A DNA stretch of 64,000 bases from JAOUJD01 sp963726405. GTDB taxonomy: Bacteria > Pseudomonadota > Gammaproteobacteria > Burkholderiales > Burkholderiaceae_F. Positions 19,032 through 29,480 of the stretch are shown piece after piece. A model generated the notes under the pieces. That model did not search any database and was not told the DNA's origin. It worked only from the letters and a program-made list of their open reading frames with translations. The stretch spans positions 124,001-188,000 of the forward strand of contig CAVSCF010000003.1 in NCBI GenBank assembly GCA_963726405.1. Direction: 5' to 3'. Each line of letters opens with the position of its first letter. The stretch's first letter is position 1. Both the position numbers and the translations under genes were made by a program.

Positions 19032-20012
19032 CTACTTGCGGAACGCGCCGATGATCGCCTGGCCCTCCGCTCCGGCCTTCTGCAGCCACTCGTTGAGCAT
19101 CGTTTCGCCGATCTTCGTGAGCTCGGCCTTGAAGGCGGCGTTCGCTTCGTACACCGTCATCTTGTTGTTGCGCAGGGTGACCAGCGACTCGGTGGTGTAC
19201 TCGCGCATCCGCTTCCAGCCGCGCTCCTCGGCGGCCTTGCCGGCGGCGAGCACGGCGTCCTGCGTGGCCTTGTCGAGCTTGTCGAATTCCTTCTGGTTGA
19301 TGATCACCATGTTCTTCGGCAGCCACGCGTCCACCGTGGCGAAGTGCGTGAGGCTCTCCCAGACCTTCGAGTCGACGCCGGTGGCGCCCGACGACATGAA
19401 CGAATCGACGACGCCGGTCGATAGCGCCTGCGACAGTTCGGCGGCCTGGATCGTGAGCGGCTGCGCGCCGACCATGGCGGCGATGCGCGTGGTCGCCGGG
19501 TTGTAGGCGCGCCACTTCAGGCCCTTCATGTCCGCCACGGAATTGAGCGGTTTCTTCGTGTAGATGCCCTGCGGCGGCCAGGCCACGGCGTAGAGCAGCT
19601 TGATGCCCTGGCCGGCCAGGATCTTCTCGACCACGGGGCGCTGCGCCTGCCACAGCTTGAACGACGCGTCGAAACCCGTCGCGACGAACGGGACGGCATC
19701 GGCACCGAACACGGGGTTCTCGTTTTCCAGCAGGCTCATCAGCACTTCGCCGATCTGCGCCTGGCCAGTCTGCACCGCGCGCTTGATCTCGGGCGCCTTG
19801 AACAGCGCGCCGCCCGGATGCACGGTGATCGCCAGCTTGCCATTCGTTGCCTTCTGAACGTCGGCCGCGAACTGGGTGAGGTTCTGGGTGTGCGGGTTGC
19901 CGGGCGGATAGCCGGCGGGCAGATCCCACTTCGTCTGCGCGAGCGTCGGCGCGGCAAACGAGAGGGCGACGGCCGCGAAGGCGGAACCGAGCAGCAGGGA
20001 ACGTCTCTTCAT
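19032..20012 (-). CDS. dctP: TRAP transporter substrate-binding protein DctP
   Basis: 326-aa periplasmic solute receptor. The signal peptide is residues 1-25 (MKRRSLLLGSAFAAVALSF...APTLA), followed by TKWDLPAGYPPGNPHTQNL. Conserved DctP stretches include GLKWRAYNPATTR, with the conserved Arg that usually grips a carboxylate, and SQALSTGVVDSF. It is first in the operon dctP-dctQ-dctM-dadA-nnr and diverges from the 5-oxoprolinase gene. This fits uptake of an organic acid, possibly an amino-acid derivative; the exact ligand is not visible. Confidence 0.93.
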   Translation of the reverse strand: MKRRSLLLGSAFAAVALSFAAPTLAQTKWDLPAGYPPGNPHTQNLTQFAADVQKATNGKLAITVHPGGALFKAPEIKRAVQTGQAQIGEVLMSLLENENPVFGADAVPFVATGFDASFKLWQAQRPVVEKILAGQGIKLLYAVAWPPQGIYTKKPLNSVADMKGLKWRAYNPATTRIAAMVGAQPLTIQAAELSQALSTGVVDSFMSSGATGVDSKVWESLTHFATVDAWLPKNMVIINQKEFDKLDKATQDAVLAAGKAAEERGWKRMREYTTESLVTLRNNKMTVYEANAAFKAELTKIGETMLNEWLQKAGAEGQAIIGAFRK

Positions 20013-20087
20013 GGTCTCCTCATCGATCTTCGGGCGAGGCGGGTCGCTTGTGACCCTGTGTCAACATAGCGCCGACCCCGGCAAGTC

Positions 20088-20100
20088 AGACAACGTGTCT
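20088..20100. promoter_or_regulatory. Small palindrome in the dctP/5-oxoprolinase divergent region
   Basis: AGACA-ACG-TGTCT is a perfect 5-bp inverted repeat near the middle of the 201-bp divergent gap (20013-20213). It could be an operator controlling both directions. No convincing pair of promoter hexamers was found in the gap. Confidence 0.3.
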
Positions 20101-20213
20101 CATCAACTTCCTCAGCACGCGATGGCCCGTCCTCGTCAGCCAACCTCAGTCGTTCACACCGCGCGCCGCGCGGCGCACAGCATACAAGGACCGGCGATGG
20201 GCCGGAGGAAGCC

Positions 20214-23200
20214 ATGAGCGGCGCCGGATCGCCATCCGCGTGGGAATTCTGGATCGATCGCGGCGGCACGTTCACGGACGTCGTTGCCAGGCGCCCCGAC
20301 GGCTCGCTGGTCACGCACAAGCTGCTGTCCGAGAACCCCGAGCAGTACCGCGATGCGGCCGTCGCCGGCATCCGCCACCTCCTCGGCGTGCCGCCGGGCG
20401 TGGAGGTCCCGGTGGAAAGCCTCGCGGCGGTGAAGATGGGGACGACGGTCGCCACCAATGCGCTGCTCGAGCGCAAGGGCGAGCGGACCGTGGTGGTCGT
20501 GACGCGCGGGTTCCGCGACGCGCTGCGCATCGCCTACCAGAACCGTCCCCGGCTGTTCGATCGGCACATCGTGCTGCCCGAGCTGTTGTATTCGCAGGTG
20601 ATCGAGGCGGACGAGCGCATCGGTGCGCACGGCGACGTTGTCGTCCCGCTCGACGAAGGTACGGCGCGTGCCGAACTCCAGCGCGCTTTCGATGCCGGCT
20701 ACCGCGCGGTCGCCATCGTGCTGATGCACGGTTACCGCTATCGCCAGCACGAAGCCGCGCTCGAGCGCATCGCGCGCGAGATCGGGTATCCGCAGATTTC
20801 CGTGTCGCACAAGGTCAGTCCGCTGATGAAGTTCGTGGCGCGTGGCGACACCACGGTGGTCGACGCGTACCTGTCGCCCATCCTGCGGCGCTATGTCGAG
20901 CAGGTGGCGGGCGACCTGCCGGACACCCGCCTGCTCTTCATGCAGTCCAGTGGCGGCCTCACCGACGCGCGGCGTTTCCAGGGCAAGGATTCGATCCTCT
21001 CCGGTCCGGCCGGCGGAATCGTCGGCATGGTACGGACCAGCCTTGCGGCGGGCTTCGACCGGGTCATCGGCTTTGACATGGGCGGCACGTCGACCGACGT
21101 GTCGCACTTCGCCGGCCGCGACGTCAGCGATTGCGAGCGGGCATTCGAGACGCAGGTCGCGGGCGTGCGGATGCGCGCGCCGATGATGAGCATTCACACG
21201 GTGGCGGCCGGCGGGGGCTCGGTCCTGCACTTCGACGGCGCACGGCTGCGGGTCGGACCCGACTCCGCCGGCGCCAACCCGGGCCCGGCGTGTTACCGCC
21301 GCGGCGGGCCGCTCGCGGTGACCGACTGCAACGTGATGGTTGGCAAGATCCAGCCCGCCTTCTTCCCGCATGTGTTCGGACTGCAGGGAAACCAGGCGCT
21401 CGACGCCCACGTCGTGCGCGAGCGCTTCGTCGAACTCGCGGAGCGCATCCGCGCGGCCACGGGTCGCAACCTGACACCGGAGCAGGTCGCCGAGGGCTAT
21501 ATCGACATCGCGGTCGGCAACATGGCCGAGGCGATCAAGCGCATTTCCGTGCAGCGCGGACACGACGTCACGCGGTACACGCTTTCCGTGTTCGGCGGTG
21601 CCGGCGGCCAGCATGCCTGCCGCGTCGCCGACGCGCTCGGGATGACGCAAATCTTCGCGCACCCGCTGGCGGGCGTGCTGTCGGCCTATGGCATGGGGCT
21701 CGCCGACCAGACCGCCATGCGGGAGGAGTCCGTCGAGCAGCGGCTGGCGCTCGAGGCCATGGACGCCCTCGCCGCCACGCTCGAACGCCTGGCGGCCGAT
21801 GCCACGCACGACCTGAAGTCGCAGGGCGTCCCGCTCGAAGGCATCCGTGTCGTCCGCCGCGTCCACCTGCGATACGAGGGCACCGACACCGCGCTGATCG
21901 TGCCGGCCGGCGCGCTGGACTCCATGCAGGCCGCGTTCGATGCCGAGTACCTCAAGCGTTACTCCTTCCTGATGGAGGGGCGCTCGCTGGTGATCGAAGC
22001 GGCCTCGGTCGAGGCGATCGGAGGCGGTGACGCCGCCGCCGAGCAGGCGACGGTGCGTGCGGCGCGCCCCGGCGCGCTGCGGGCGGCCGAGCGCGTGCAG
22101 ATGTTCAGCGAAGACCGGTGGCACGACACGCCCGTGTTCCGCCGGGACGACACGCGGCCGGGCGACAGCATCGACGGACCGGCCATCATCGCCGAGGCCA
22201 ACGCAACGACCGTCGTCGAGCCCGGCTGGCAGGCGCGCGTCACGGAACTCGATCACCTGGTGCTGTCGCGCATTCGGCCCCGGCCCAAGCGCCAGGCGAT
22301 CGGCACCGACGTCGATCCGGTGATGCTGGAAGTGTTCAACAACCTGTTCATGTCGATCGCCGAGCAGATGGGCGTGCGGCTGCAGAACACGGCGTACTCG
22401 GTCAACATCAAGGAGCGGCTCGACTTCTCGTGCGCGCTGTTCGATGCCGAGGGCAACCTGATCGCCAATGCGCCGCACATGCCGGTGCACCTCGGCTCGA
22501 TGAGCGAGTCGATCAAGACGGTGATCCGCGAAAACGCCGGGCGCATGCAGTCGGGCGACGCCTACGTCATCAACGACCCGTACCACGGAGGCACGCACCT
22601 GCCCGACGTCACCGTGATCACGCCGGTGTTCGACCGCGACGGCCGCGAAATCCTGTTCTACGTCGGCTCGCGCGGGCACCACGCGGACATCGGCGGCAGC
22701 ACGCCGGGATCGATGCCGCCATTTTCGACGTCACTCGACGAGGAGGGCGCGCGCTTCATCAACTTCAAGCTGGTCGAGGGGCAGGGGCCGGGCCGTCCCG
22801 GCCGCCTGCGCGAAGCCGAGCTGATGGAACTGCTGGTCTCCGGAAAGTATCCGGCGCGCAACCCGGCGCAGAACCTCGCCGACCTGCGCGCGCAGATCGC
22901 CGCCAACGAAAAGGGCCGCGAGGAACTGCTGAAGATGGTCGAGCAGTTCACGCTCGAGGTCGTGCGCGCCTACATGAAGCACGTGCAGGACAACGCCGAG
23001 GAGTCGGTGAGGCGCGTGGTCACCCGGCTGAAGGACGGCGCCTTCGACTACCGTCTGGACAACGGGGCGGTGATCAAGGTGCGCATCACCGTGCACCGCG
23101 AGCGCCGCGGCGCGACCATCGACTTCACGGGGACGTCGGCGCAGTTGCCCAACAACTTCAACGCGCCGAGCGCTGTATGCGTGGCGGCCGTGCTGTACGT

Positions 23201-23888
23201 CTTCCGCACGCTGGTCGACGACGACATCCCGCTGAACGCCGGCTGCCTGAAGCCGCTCGAAATCGTCATTCCGGAAGGGTCGATGCTGAACCCGCGCTAT
23301 CCCTCGGCGGTCGTGGCGGGCAACGTCGAGACCTCGTCGTGCATCACCAATGCGCTGTACGGCGCGCTCGGCGTGATGGCGTCGGCGCAGGGCACCATGA
23401 ACAACTTCACCTTCGGCAACGCGCGCTACCAGTACTACGAGACCATCTCCGGCGGATCCGGGGCGGGCATCGAGGATGTCGGGTCGAAGACGCAATCGGA
23501 CGGCTTCGACGGCACCGACGTCGTGCAGACGCACATGACCAACTCGCGGCTCACCGATCCGGAAGTGCTCGAGTTCCGCTATCCGGTGCGCCTGGACAGC
23601 TACGAGATCCGCGCGGGGTCCGGCGGTCGCGGACGCTGGCATGGGGGCAACGGCGGGACACGGCGCGTGCGCTTCCTCGAGGCGATGACCGCTTCGATCC
23701 TGGCCAACAACCGCTCGATTGCGCCGTTCGGCATGGCCGGTGGCGAACCGGGCGAGGCGGGTCGCAACTGGGTCGAGCGAACCGATGGGCGGATCGAGGA
23801 AATGGGACACATCGGTTCCGTCGAGATGAATCCCGGGGACGTCTACGTGATCCAGACGCCGGGCGGCGGCGGCTTCGGAGCGCCTTGA
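20214..23888 (+). CDS. 5-oxoprolinase/hydantoinase, fused HyuA-HyuB type
   Basis: 1224-aa cytoplasmic ATP-dependent amidohydrolase with both halves fused, as in 5-oxoprolinase (OPLAH). The HyuA-like ATPase half runs to about residue 690 (WIDRGGTFTD at 13-22, GTTVATNALLERKG, GFDMGGTSTDVSHF). The HyuB-like half follows (DPVMLEVFNNLFMSIAEQMG, NDPYHGGTHLPD, SRGHHADIGG, GNVETSS). It cleaves a cyclic amide such as 5-oxoproline or a hydantoin. Start ATG 20214 follows GGAGGAAGCC. It diverges from a TRAP/DadA operon, suggesting a shared substrate pathway. Substrate choice among 5-oxoproline, hydantoin and related compounds is uncertain. Confidence 0.88.
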   Translation: MSGAGSPSAWEFWIDRGGTFTDVVARRPDGSLVTHKLLSENPEQYRDAAVAGIRHLLGVPPGVEVPVESLAAVKMGTTVATNALLERKGERTVVVVTRGFRDALRIAYQNRPRLFDRHIVLPELLYSQVIEADERIGAHGDVVVPLDEGTARAELQRAFDAGYRAVAIVLMHGYRYRQHEAALERIAREIGYPQISVSHKVSPLMKFVARGDTTVVDAYLSPILRRYVEQVAGDLPDTRLLFMQSSGGLTDARRFQGKDSILSGPAGGIVGMVRTSLAAGFDRVIGFDMGGTSTDVSHFAGRDVSDCERAFETQVAGVRMRAPMMSIHTVAAGGGSVLHFDGARLRVGPDSAGANPGPACYRRGGPLAVTDCNVMVGKIQPAFFPHVFGLQGNQALDAHVVRERFVELAERIRAATGRNLTPEQVAEGYIDIAVGNMAEAIKRISVQRGHDVTRYTLSVFGGAGGQHACRVADALGMTQIFAHPLAGVLSAYGMGLADQTAMREESVEQRLALEAMDALAATLERLAADATHDLKSQGVPLEGIRVVRRVHLRYEGTDTALIVPAGALDSMQAAFDAEYLKRYSFLMEGRSLVIEAASVEAIGGGDAAAEQATVRAARPGALRAAERVQMFSEDRWHDTPVFRRDDTRPGDSIDGPAIIAEANATTVVEPGWQARVTELDHLVLSRIRPRPKRQAIGTDVDPVMLEVFNNLFMSIAEQMGVRLQNTAYSVNIKERLDFSCALFDAEGNLIANAPHMPVHLGSMSESIKTVIRENAGRMQSGDAYVINDPYHGGTHLPDVTVITPVFDRDGREILFYVGSRGHHADIGGSTPGSMPPFSTSLDEEGARFINFKLVEGQGPGRPGRLREAELMELLVSGKYPARNPAQNLADLRAQIAANEKGREELLKMVEQFTLEVVRAYMKHVQDNAEESVRRVVTRLKDGAFDYRLDNGAVIKVRITVHRERRGATIDFTGTSAQLPNNFNAPSAVCVAAVLYVFRTLVDDDIPLNAGCLKPLEIVIPEGSMLNPRYPSAVVAGNVETSSCITNALYGALGVMASAQGTMNNFTFGNARYQYYETISGGSGAGIEDVGSKTQSDGFDGTDVVQTHMTNSRLTDPEVLEFRYPVRLDSYEIRAGSGGRGRWHGGNGGTRRVRFLEAMTASILANNRSIAPFGMAGGEPGEAGRNWVERTDGRIEEMGHIGSVEMNPGDVYVIQTPGGGGFGAP

Positions 23889-23970
23889 CGCCGGCGCGCG
23901 CCCCCGCTTGAGGTCGCGGAACGGGCCAAATGGGCGGCCCGTCCCGCCGAATTCGCGGCAAGCCGCGGGG

Positions 23971-23997
23971 GGTCGACCGCGAATAATGCGGTCGACC
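23971..23997. repeat. Perfect 10-bp inverted repeat upstream of the HDOD gene
   Basis: Arms GGTCGACCGC (23971-23980) and GCGGTCGACC (23988-23997) flank the AT-rich 7-nt loop GAATAAT and end 12 bp before the HDOD start codon. No T-run follows, so it is not a standard terminator. It may be an operator or a 5' UTR hairpin. Confidence 0.7.
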
Positions 23998-24009
23998 GCC
24001 TGACTTCCC

Positions 24010-25257
24010 ATGAACGCCCCCGACCGCCTTGCCTTCAGCAGTGTGCTGGGAGCTCTCTCGATGAGCTACTCGCCGCTGATCGACCGCGCGCGCCGGGCGT
24101 TCGGCATCCGACTGACGATGCTGACGGTGAGACCGCAGGACCGGCTGCCGGTCGGACTGATGCTCGAGCAGCTCGGCACGCTGTGGCCGGAGGCCGCCGC
24201 GCCGGTGCTGGTGGCGCCGCTGGACGCCGAGTTCGACGACTCGCTGCTGGCGTGGGACGCGCCGCCCAACGCCATCCTCGAGGTTCCGTCCATCGCGCTG
24301 CGCGACCCGAACGTGCAGGGCCTGGCGCAACGCGCACGGCGCCGGGGCATCCGCCTGGCGATGCGCGGCCGGCCGGACGTTCCGTTGCCGCCCGCGCTGC
24401 GCGCCTGCTTCGATTTCGCACTGATCCATGTGACCGAGGACCGCCGTCGGCGCGCCGATGGCACCAACGTCCCGCCGCCGCCCGGCGTCACGCGCAAGAT
24501 GCCCTTCATCATCACCGGCGCCTTCCGCAAGGCCGAACTCGAGGCCGCCTACGAGCGCGGGGCGATGGGCAGCGTGGGCGTTCCGCTCGACGAGGACAGC
24601 CCCACCGTCGAGCGGCCGCCCCAGCCATCGCAGGCGGCCGTGCTGGAACTGCTGCGCCTGGCGCACGAAGGCGCGGACATCGATCGCATGGAACTCGCCA
24701 TCAAGCAGGATGCGCCGCTGATGTTCGAATTGCTGCGGTTCGTCGGCACATCGGCCTTTGCCGTGCCGATGCCGGTGGGCTCGGTGAAGCGCGCGCTGAT
24801 GGTGCTCGGCCACGTGGCACTGACGCGCTGGCTGTCCCGCGTGCTGCGCATGGCGCGCGCGGAAGGCGGCGCTGCCCCCCTGATGCACGCTTCGGTGCGG
24901 CGCGGGCTCTTCCTGGAGCGTCTCGCCGGCTGCACGCCGGGTGGCGCCGAACTGCGCGAGTCGCTCTACCTCACCGGCGCGTTGTCGCTGCTCGACCGCA
25001 CGACGGGAACCTCCTTCACGCGCCTGCTCGAGACTGCGGGGCTGCCCACCGAAGTCGGACACGCCCTGATCGAGCGCGCAGGACCGTGCGCACCGTATCT
25101 GGCGCTGGTCGAAGCGATCGAGCGCAGCGACCCGATCAACAGTCGCAAGCACCGGGAGTCGCTGGGAATTACCGCGCTGGACTGCAATCTCGCCCTGCTC
25201 AGGGCACTGGCAGCGGCGCCTACGGCGGAAAGCGGCGGCGAACTGGCTGCAGGGTGA
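24010..25257 (+). CDS. HDOD domain protein with degenerate EAL-like N-terminus
   Basis: 415-aa signalling-type protein of YuxH-like architecture. Residues about 20-190 resemble a degenerate EAL domain; I see no catalytic E-x-L motif, so cyclic-di-GMP hydrolysis is unlikely. Residues about 205-400 match an HDOD domain (LLRLAHEGADIDRMELAIKQ, LLRFVGTSAF, VKRALMVLGHVALTRWLSRV). Such proteins usually act as regulatory scaffolds. The partner is unknown. It lies between the 5-oxoprolinase gene and purL, with a palindrome just upstream of its start. Confidence 0.8.
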   Translation: MNAPDRLAFSSVLGALSMSYSPLIDRARRAFGIRLTMLTVRPQDRLPVGLMLEQLGTLWPEAAAPVLVAPLDAEFDDSLLAWDAPPNAILEVPSIALRDPNVQGLAQRARRRGIRLAMRGRPDVPLPPALRACFDFALIHVTEDRRRRADGTNVPPPPGVTRKMPFIITGAFRKAELEAAYERGAMGSVGVPLDEDSPTVERPPQPSQAAVLELLRLAHEGADIDRMELAIKQDAPLMFELLRFVGTSAFAVPMPVGSVKRALMVLGHVALTRWLSRVLRMARAEGGAAPLMHASVRRGLFLERLAGCTPGGAELRESLYLTGALSLLDRTTGTSFTRLLETAGLPTEVGHALIERAGPCAPYLALVEAIERSDPINSRKHRESLGITALDCNLALLRALAAAPTAESGGELAAG

Positions 25258-25293
25258 TGCGCGGCGGGTGCCGAGGGCGAGGGGGCGCCCCGC

Positions 25294-25299
25294 TATAAT
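25294..25299 (+). promoter_or_regulatory. Candidate -10 box (TATAAT) for purL
   Basis: A perfect TATAAT at 25294-25299 in an otherwise very GC-rich gap, 54 bp before the purL start. No clear -35 is seen at 16-18 bp spacing. Confidence 0.5.
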
Positions 25300-25352
25300 T
25301 TCGCGCGCCACCCAGCCGCCGTGCGTCAGCGACGCACGCTCCCCCGTCCTCA

Positions 25353-28300
25353 ATGACTTCACACGGCATGTTCTTCGCGCTCGCCGGGCCGAGTGCGCTG
25401 TCCTCATTTCGCGCCGAGCGCCTGCTCGCCCGCCTCCGTGGCGTCGAGCCGGGGACGGAAGCCGTGGAGGCGCGCTACGTCCACTTCGTCCATGTCGCGC
25501 GTCCACTCGAGGACCATGAGGAGGCGCGTCTTGCCGCCTTGCTGACCTACGGCGATCCGGCTCCGTCGGAAAGGGCCGGCGCCGCGCAGTTTCTCGTCGT
25601 CCCGCGCCTCGGCACGATTTCGCCCTGGGCGAGCAAGGCCACGGATATCGCCCATAACACCGGCCTCGCCGCCGTGCTGCGCGTCGAGCGCGGCACGCTG
25701 TTCAGCGTGCTGCTCAGGCAGCCGTTGCTGGGCAGGGCCACGTTGAAGGGCGCGCAGGTGGATGCGGTCGCGGCGGTCCTGCACGACCGCATGACCGAGA
25801 GCGTGATCGATCCCGCAACCGATCCTTCGCGCCTGTTCGTCGAGCTTCCGGGCAAGCCGATGCAGGCGGTCGCCGTGCTCGCGGAAGGCCGCAAGGCGCT
25901 GGCACGCGCGAACGAGGAGATGGGCCTGGCGCTGTCGGACGACGAGGTCGACTACCTGGTCGACGCCTTCACTCGGCTCGAGCGGGACCCGACCGACGTC
26001 GAACTGATGATGTTCGCGCAGGCGAATTCCGAGCATTGCCGGCACAAGATCTTCAACGCCAGCTGGACGATCGACGGCGAGCCGCGCAGCGAGACCCTGT
26101 TCGGCATGATCCGGGCGACCCACCAGGCGGCACCGCAGGGAACGGTCGTCGCCTACAGCGACAACGCGGCCGTGCTCGAGGGCCGGGTGGTTTCGCGCTT
26201 CTATCCGCGCAGCGATCATCCGAGGCGGAGCCGTCGCCGTGGATTACGCGCCGCGCGACGAACTGACCCACACCGTCTTCAAGGTGGAAACGCACAACCA
26301 CCCGACCGCGATCTCGCCGTTTCCGGGCGCATCGACCGGGGCGGGTGGCGAGATCCGGGACGAAGGCGCGACGGGCCGCGGCGCGAAGCCGAAGGCCGGC
26401 CTGTGCGGGTTCTCCGTGTCGAACCTGCGCCTGCCCGACATGCGGCTGCCGTGGGAGAACGACAAGGACGTCACGCGCGCGGACGACGCCAACGCGGCGG
26501 ACTTCGGTTTCCCCGGCCGCATCGCGGATGCGCTCTCGATCATGATCGACGGCCCGATCGGGGCGGCGGCGTTCAACAACGAGTTCGGCCGGCCCAATCT
26601 CCTCGGCTACTTCCGCGCCTACGAGCAGAACGTCGGCGGTCGGCGTTACGGGTATCACAAGCCGATCATGATCGCCGGTGGCGTCGGCAGCATCCGCGAC
26701 GACCAGGTGCGCAAGCACGATCTGCCGCCCGGCACGCTGCTGGTGCAACTCGGCGGTCCGGGCATGCGCATCGGCCTGGGCGGCGGCGCGGCTTCGAGCA
26801 TGGGTGCCGGGGCGAACACCGAGCAGCTGGATTTCGACTCCGTGCAGCGTGGCAATCCCGAGATCGAGCGGCGCGCGCAGGAGGTCATCGATCGCTGCTG
26901 GGCGCTCGGCGACGGCAATCCGGTGCTCTCGATTCACGACGTCGGCGCCGGCGGCCTGTCGAACGCGTTCCCGGAACTCGCCGACCAGTCGCACCGCGGA
27001 GCGCGCATTTCGCTCGACCGAATTCCGGTCGAGGAGAGCGGCATGAGCCCGCTCGAGATCTGGTGCAACGAGTCGCAGGAGCGTTACGCACTGGCCATCG
27101 ATCGCGACCGCCTGCCGGCTTTCGAGTGGGTGTGCCGGCGCGAGCGCTGCCCGTACTCGGTGATCGGCGAGGTCGCCGAGGACGGCAACCTGGTGGTCGG
27201 CCGGACCGACGCCACGCCCGCGGTCGACATGCCGATGGAGGTGCTGCTCGGCAAGCCGCCGCGGATGCATCGCGACGTCACGCGGGTCCGCGTCGACCTG
27301 CCGCCGTTCGAGACGGCGGGGCTGTCCATCGAGCGTTGCGCGCTCGACGTGCTGCGCCATCCGACGGTTGCCAGCAAGAGCTTCCTGATCACGATCGGCG
27401 ACCGCACCGTCGGCGGCATGAACGTGCGCGATCCGATGGTGGGCCCGTGGCAGGTGCCGGTGGCGGACTGTGCCGTGACGGCCATGAGCTTCGAGGGGTA
27501 CGCCGGCGAGGCGATGGCGATGGGCGAGCGCACGCCGCTCGCCGTCATCGACGCGGCGGCCGCTTCGCGCATGGCGATCGGCGAGGCGATCACGAACATC
27601 GCGGCGGCCGACATCGCGCTCGACCGCGTGAAGCTATCGGCCAACTGGATGGCGGCGTGCGGCCAGCCGGGCGAGGACGCGCGGCTTTTCGACGCCGTGC
27701 AGGCCGCGAGCACCGTGTGCCAGGCGCTGGGCATCAGCGTGCCCGTCGGCAAGGATTCGTTGTCGATGAAGACCGCGTGGCGTGACGGCAATGTAGACAA
27801 GACTATCGCCGCGCCGGTGTCGCTGATCGCGAGTGCCGCGGGGCCGGTGGGCGACGTGAGACGTTCGCTCACGCCGCAGCTTGCCGCCGACGTCGACACG
27901 CTGCTCGTGGCGGTGGACCTCGGCGCAGGCCGGAACCGGATGGGCGGTTCGATTCTCGCGCAGGTGACCCAGCAGATCGGCAACGACGCCCCGGATCTGG
28001 ACGATCCCGCCCGGCTGAAGTCGTTCGTGGCCGCGCTTCGCGGGCTGGAGGCGGCCGGCCTGGTGCTCGCGTACCACGATCGCTCCGACGGCGGGCTCTA
28101 TGCGACCCTGGTCGAGATGGCGTTCGCCGGTCACGTCGGGATCACCGTCAATCTCGACGTGCTGGCGGTGGACCCGGTGGCGGCCGACTGGGGCGACTAC
28201 AAGATCCGTCCGGCCCAGGTCGACGTCCGCCGCAACGAGCTGATCCTCAAGGCGCTGTTCTCCGAGGAACTCGGCGCGGTGCTGCAGATCCGCGCCAGCG

Positions 28301-29373
28301 AGAAGGGCGCGGTGATGGACGCGCTGCGCGCCGCCGGGTTGGGGGCCATCAGCCAGATCATCGGCAAGGTGAACGCAAAGGACGTGGTCGAGTTCTGGTG
28401 CGACGCGAAGCCGGTGTTCTCGCGTCCACGGACCGAACTGCAGAAGATCTGGGCCGAGACCTCGTGGCGCATTGCACGGCTGCGCGACAACCCGCTGTGC
28501 GCCGACCAGGAGTACGCGCGGGCGAGCGACACCGAGGACCGGGGCCTGTCGATGGCGCTGACCTTCGACGCGGCCGAGGACGTCGCTGCGCCCTTCATCG
28601 CCACCGGCGCGCGGCCCCGGATGGCGGTCCTGCGCGAGCAGGGCGTCAACAGCCAGACGGAAATGGCGTATGCCTTCCATCGGGCGGGCTTCGCCGCGGT
28701 CGACGTGCACATGACGGACCTGATCGAGGGACGCGCGGATCTCGCGGACTTCAAGGGCTTCGTCGCGTGCGGCGGCTTCTCGTACGGCGACGTGCTCGGC
28801 GCCGGCGGCGGCTGGGCCAAGACCATCCTGCACAACCCGCGCCTCGCCACGATGTTCGCGGCCTTCTTCGGACGCGAGGACACCTTCGCGCTCGGCGTGT
28901 GCAACGGCTGCCAGATGATGAGTCACCTGCGCGTGATCATCCCCGGCGCACGGAACTGGCCGCGTTTCGAGCGCAACGCCTCCGAGCAATTCGAGGGACG
29001 TCTGGTCCAGGTCGAGATTCCCGAGTCGCCGTCGCTCTTCTTCGCCGGCATGGCCGGCAGCCGCGCGCCCATCGCCAACGCCCACGGCGAGGGGCGGGTG
29101 GTTTTCGACACGGCCGAGCAGCAGGCGGCGGCGATCGTCGCCATGCGGTACGTCGATTCGCAGGGGCGTGCGACCGAGACGTACCCGTACAACCCGAACG
29201 GTTCTCCCGGCGGCGTGACGGGGGTCACCACGGCGGATGGCCGTTTCACGATCGTGATGCCGCACCCGGAACGGGTCTTTCGCGCGGTGCAGATGTCGTG
29301 GCAGCCGCCTGGCCTCGGCGAGGACTCGCCGTGGATGCGGATGTTCCGCAACGCACGACGCTGGATCGGCTGA
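25353..29373 (+). CDS. purL: Phosphoribosylformylglycinamidine synthase PurL, frame broken by one extra base
   Basis: Large single-chain FGAM synthase of about 1339 aa that uses ATP and glutamine to convert FGAR to FGAM in purine synthesis. The first part (25353 to about 26215) reads in one frame through AQANSEHCRHKIFNA and SDNAAVLEG. The rest (KVETHNHPTAISPFPGA onward) reads in the next frame, so one extra base (or two missing) lies between about 26205 and 26235. The glutaminase domain at the C-terminus is intact (GVCNGCQMM nucleophile, PHPERVFR). All domains are otherwise at full length, so a sequencing error is likelier than a pseudogene. Confidence 0.9.
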
Positions 29374-29383
29374 GGTTGAACCC

Positions 29384-29407
29384 GAAAAAGCGGCGCTTTG
29401 CGCCGCT
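29384..29407 (-). terminator. Intrinsic terminator-like hairpin between purL and the small ORF
   Basis: The stem AGCGGCG/CGCCGCT with loop CTTTG has an A-run on its left, so the canonical hairpin-plus-T5 form is on the minus strand, downstream of maeB. On the plus strand it may still help end purL transcription. Confidence 0.6.
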
Positions 29408-29480
29408 ATCCCGGGTCTTGTTCCGCGGCGGGCGGGGGCACGATGCGCTCCCTGAGCAATGCACGCCGCTGGAGCGCACC

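Noticed and set aside
20154..22682. 842-aa minus-strand frame opposite the 5-oxoprolinase
   Set aside because: Shadow frame; no domain, and the plus-strand frame is fully conserved in motifs.
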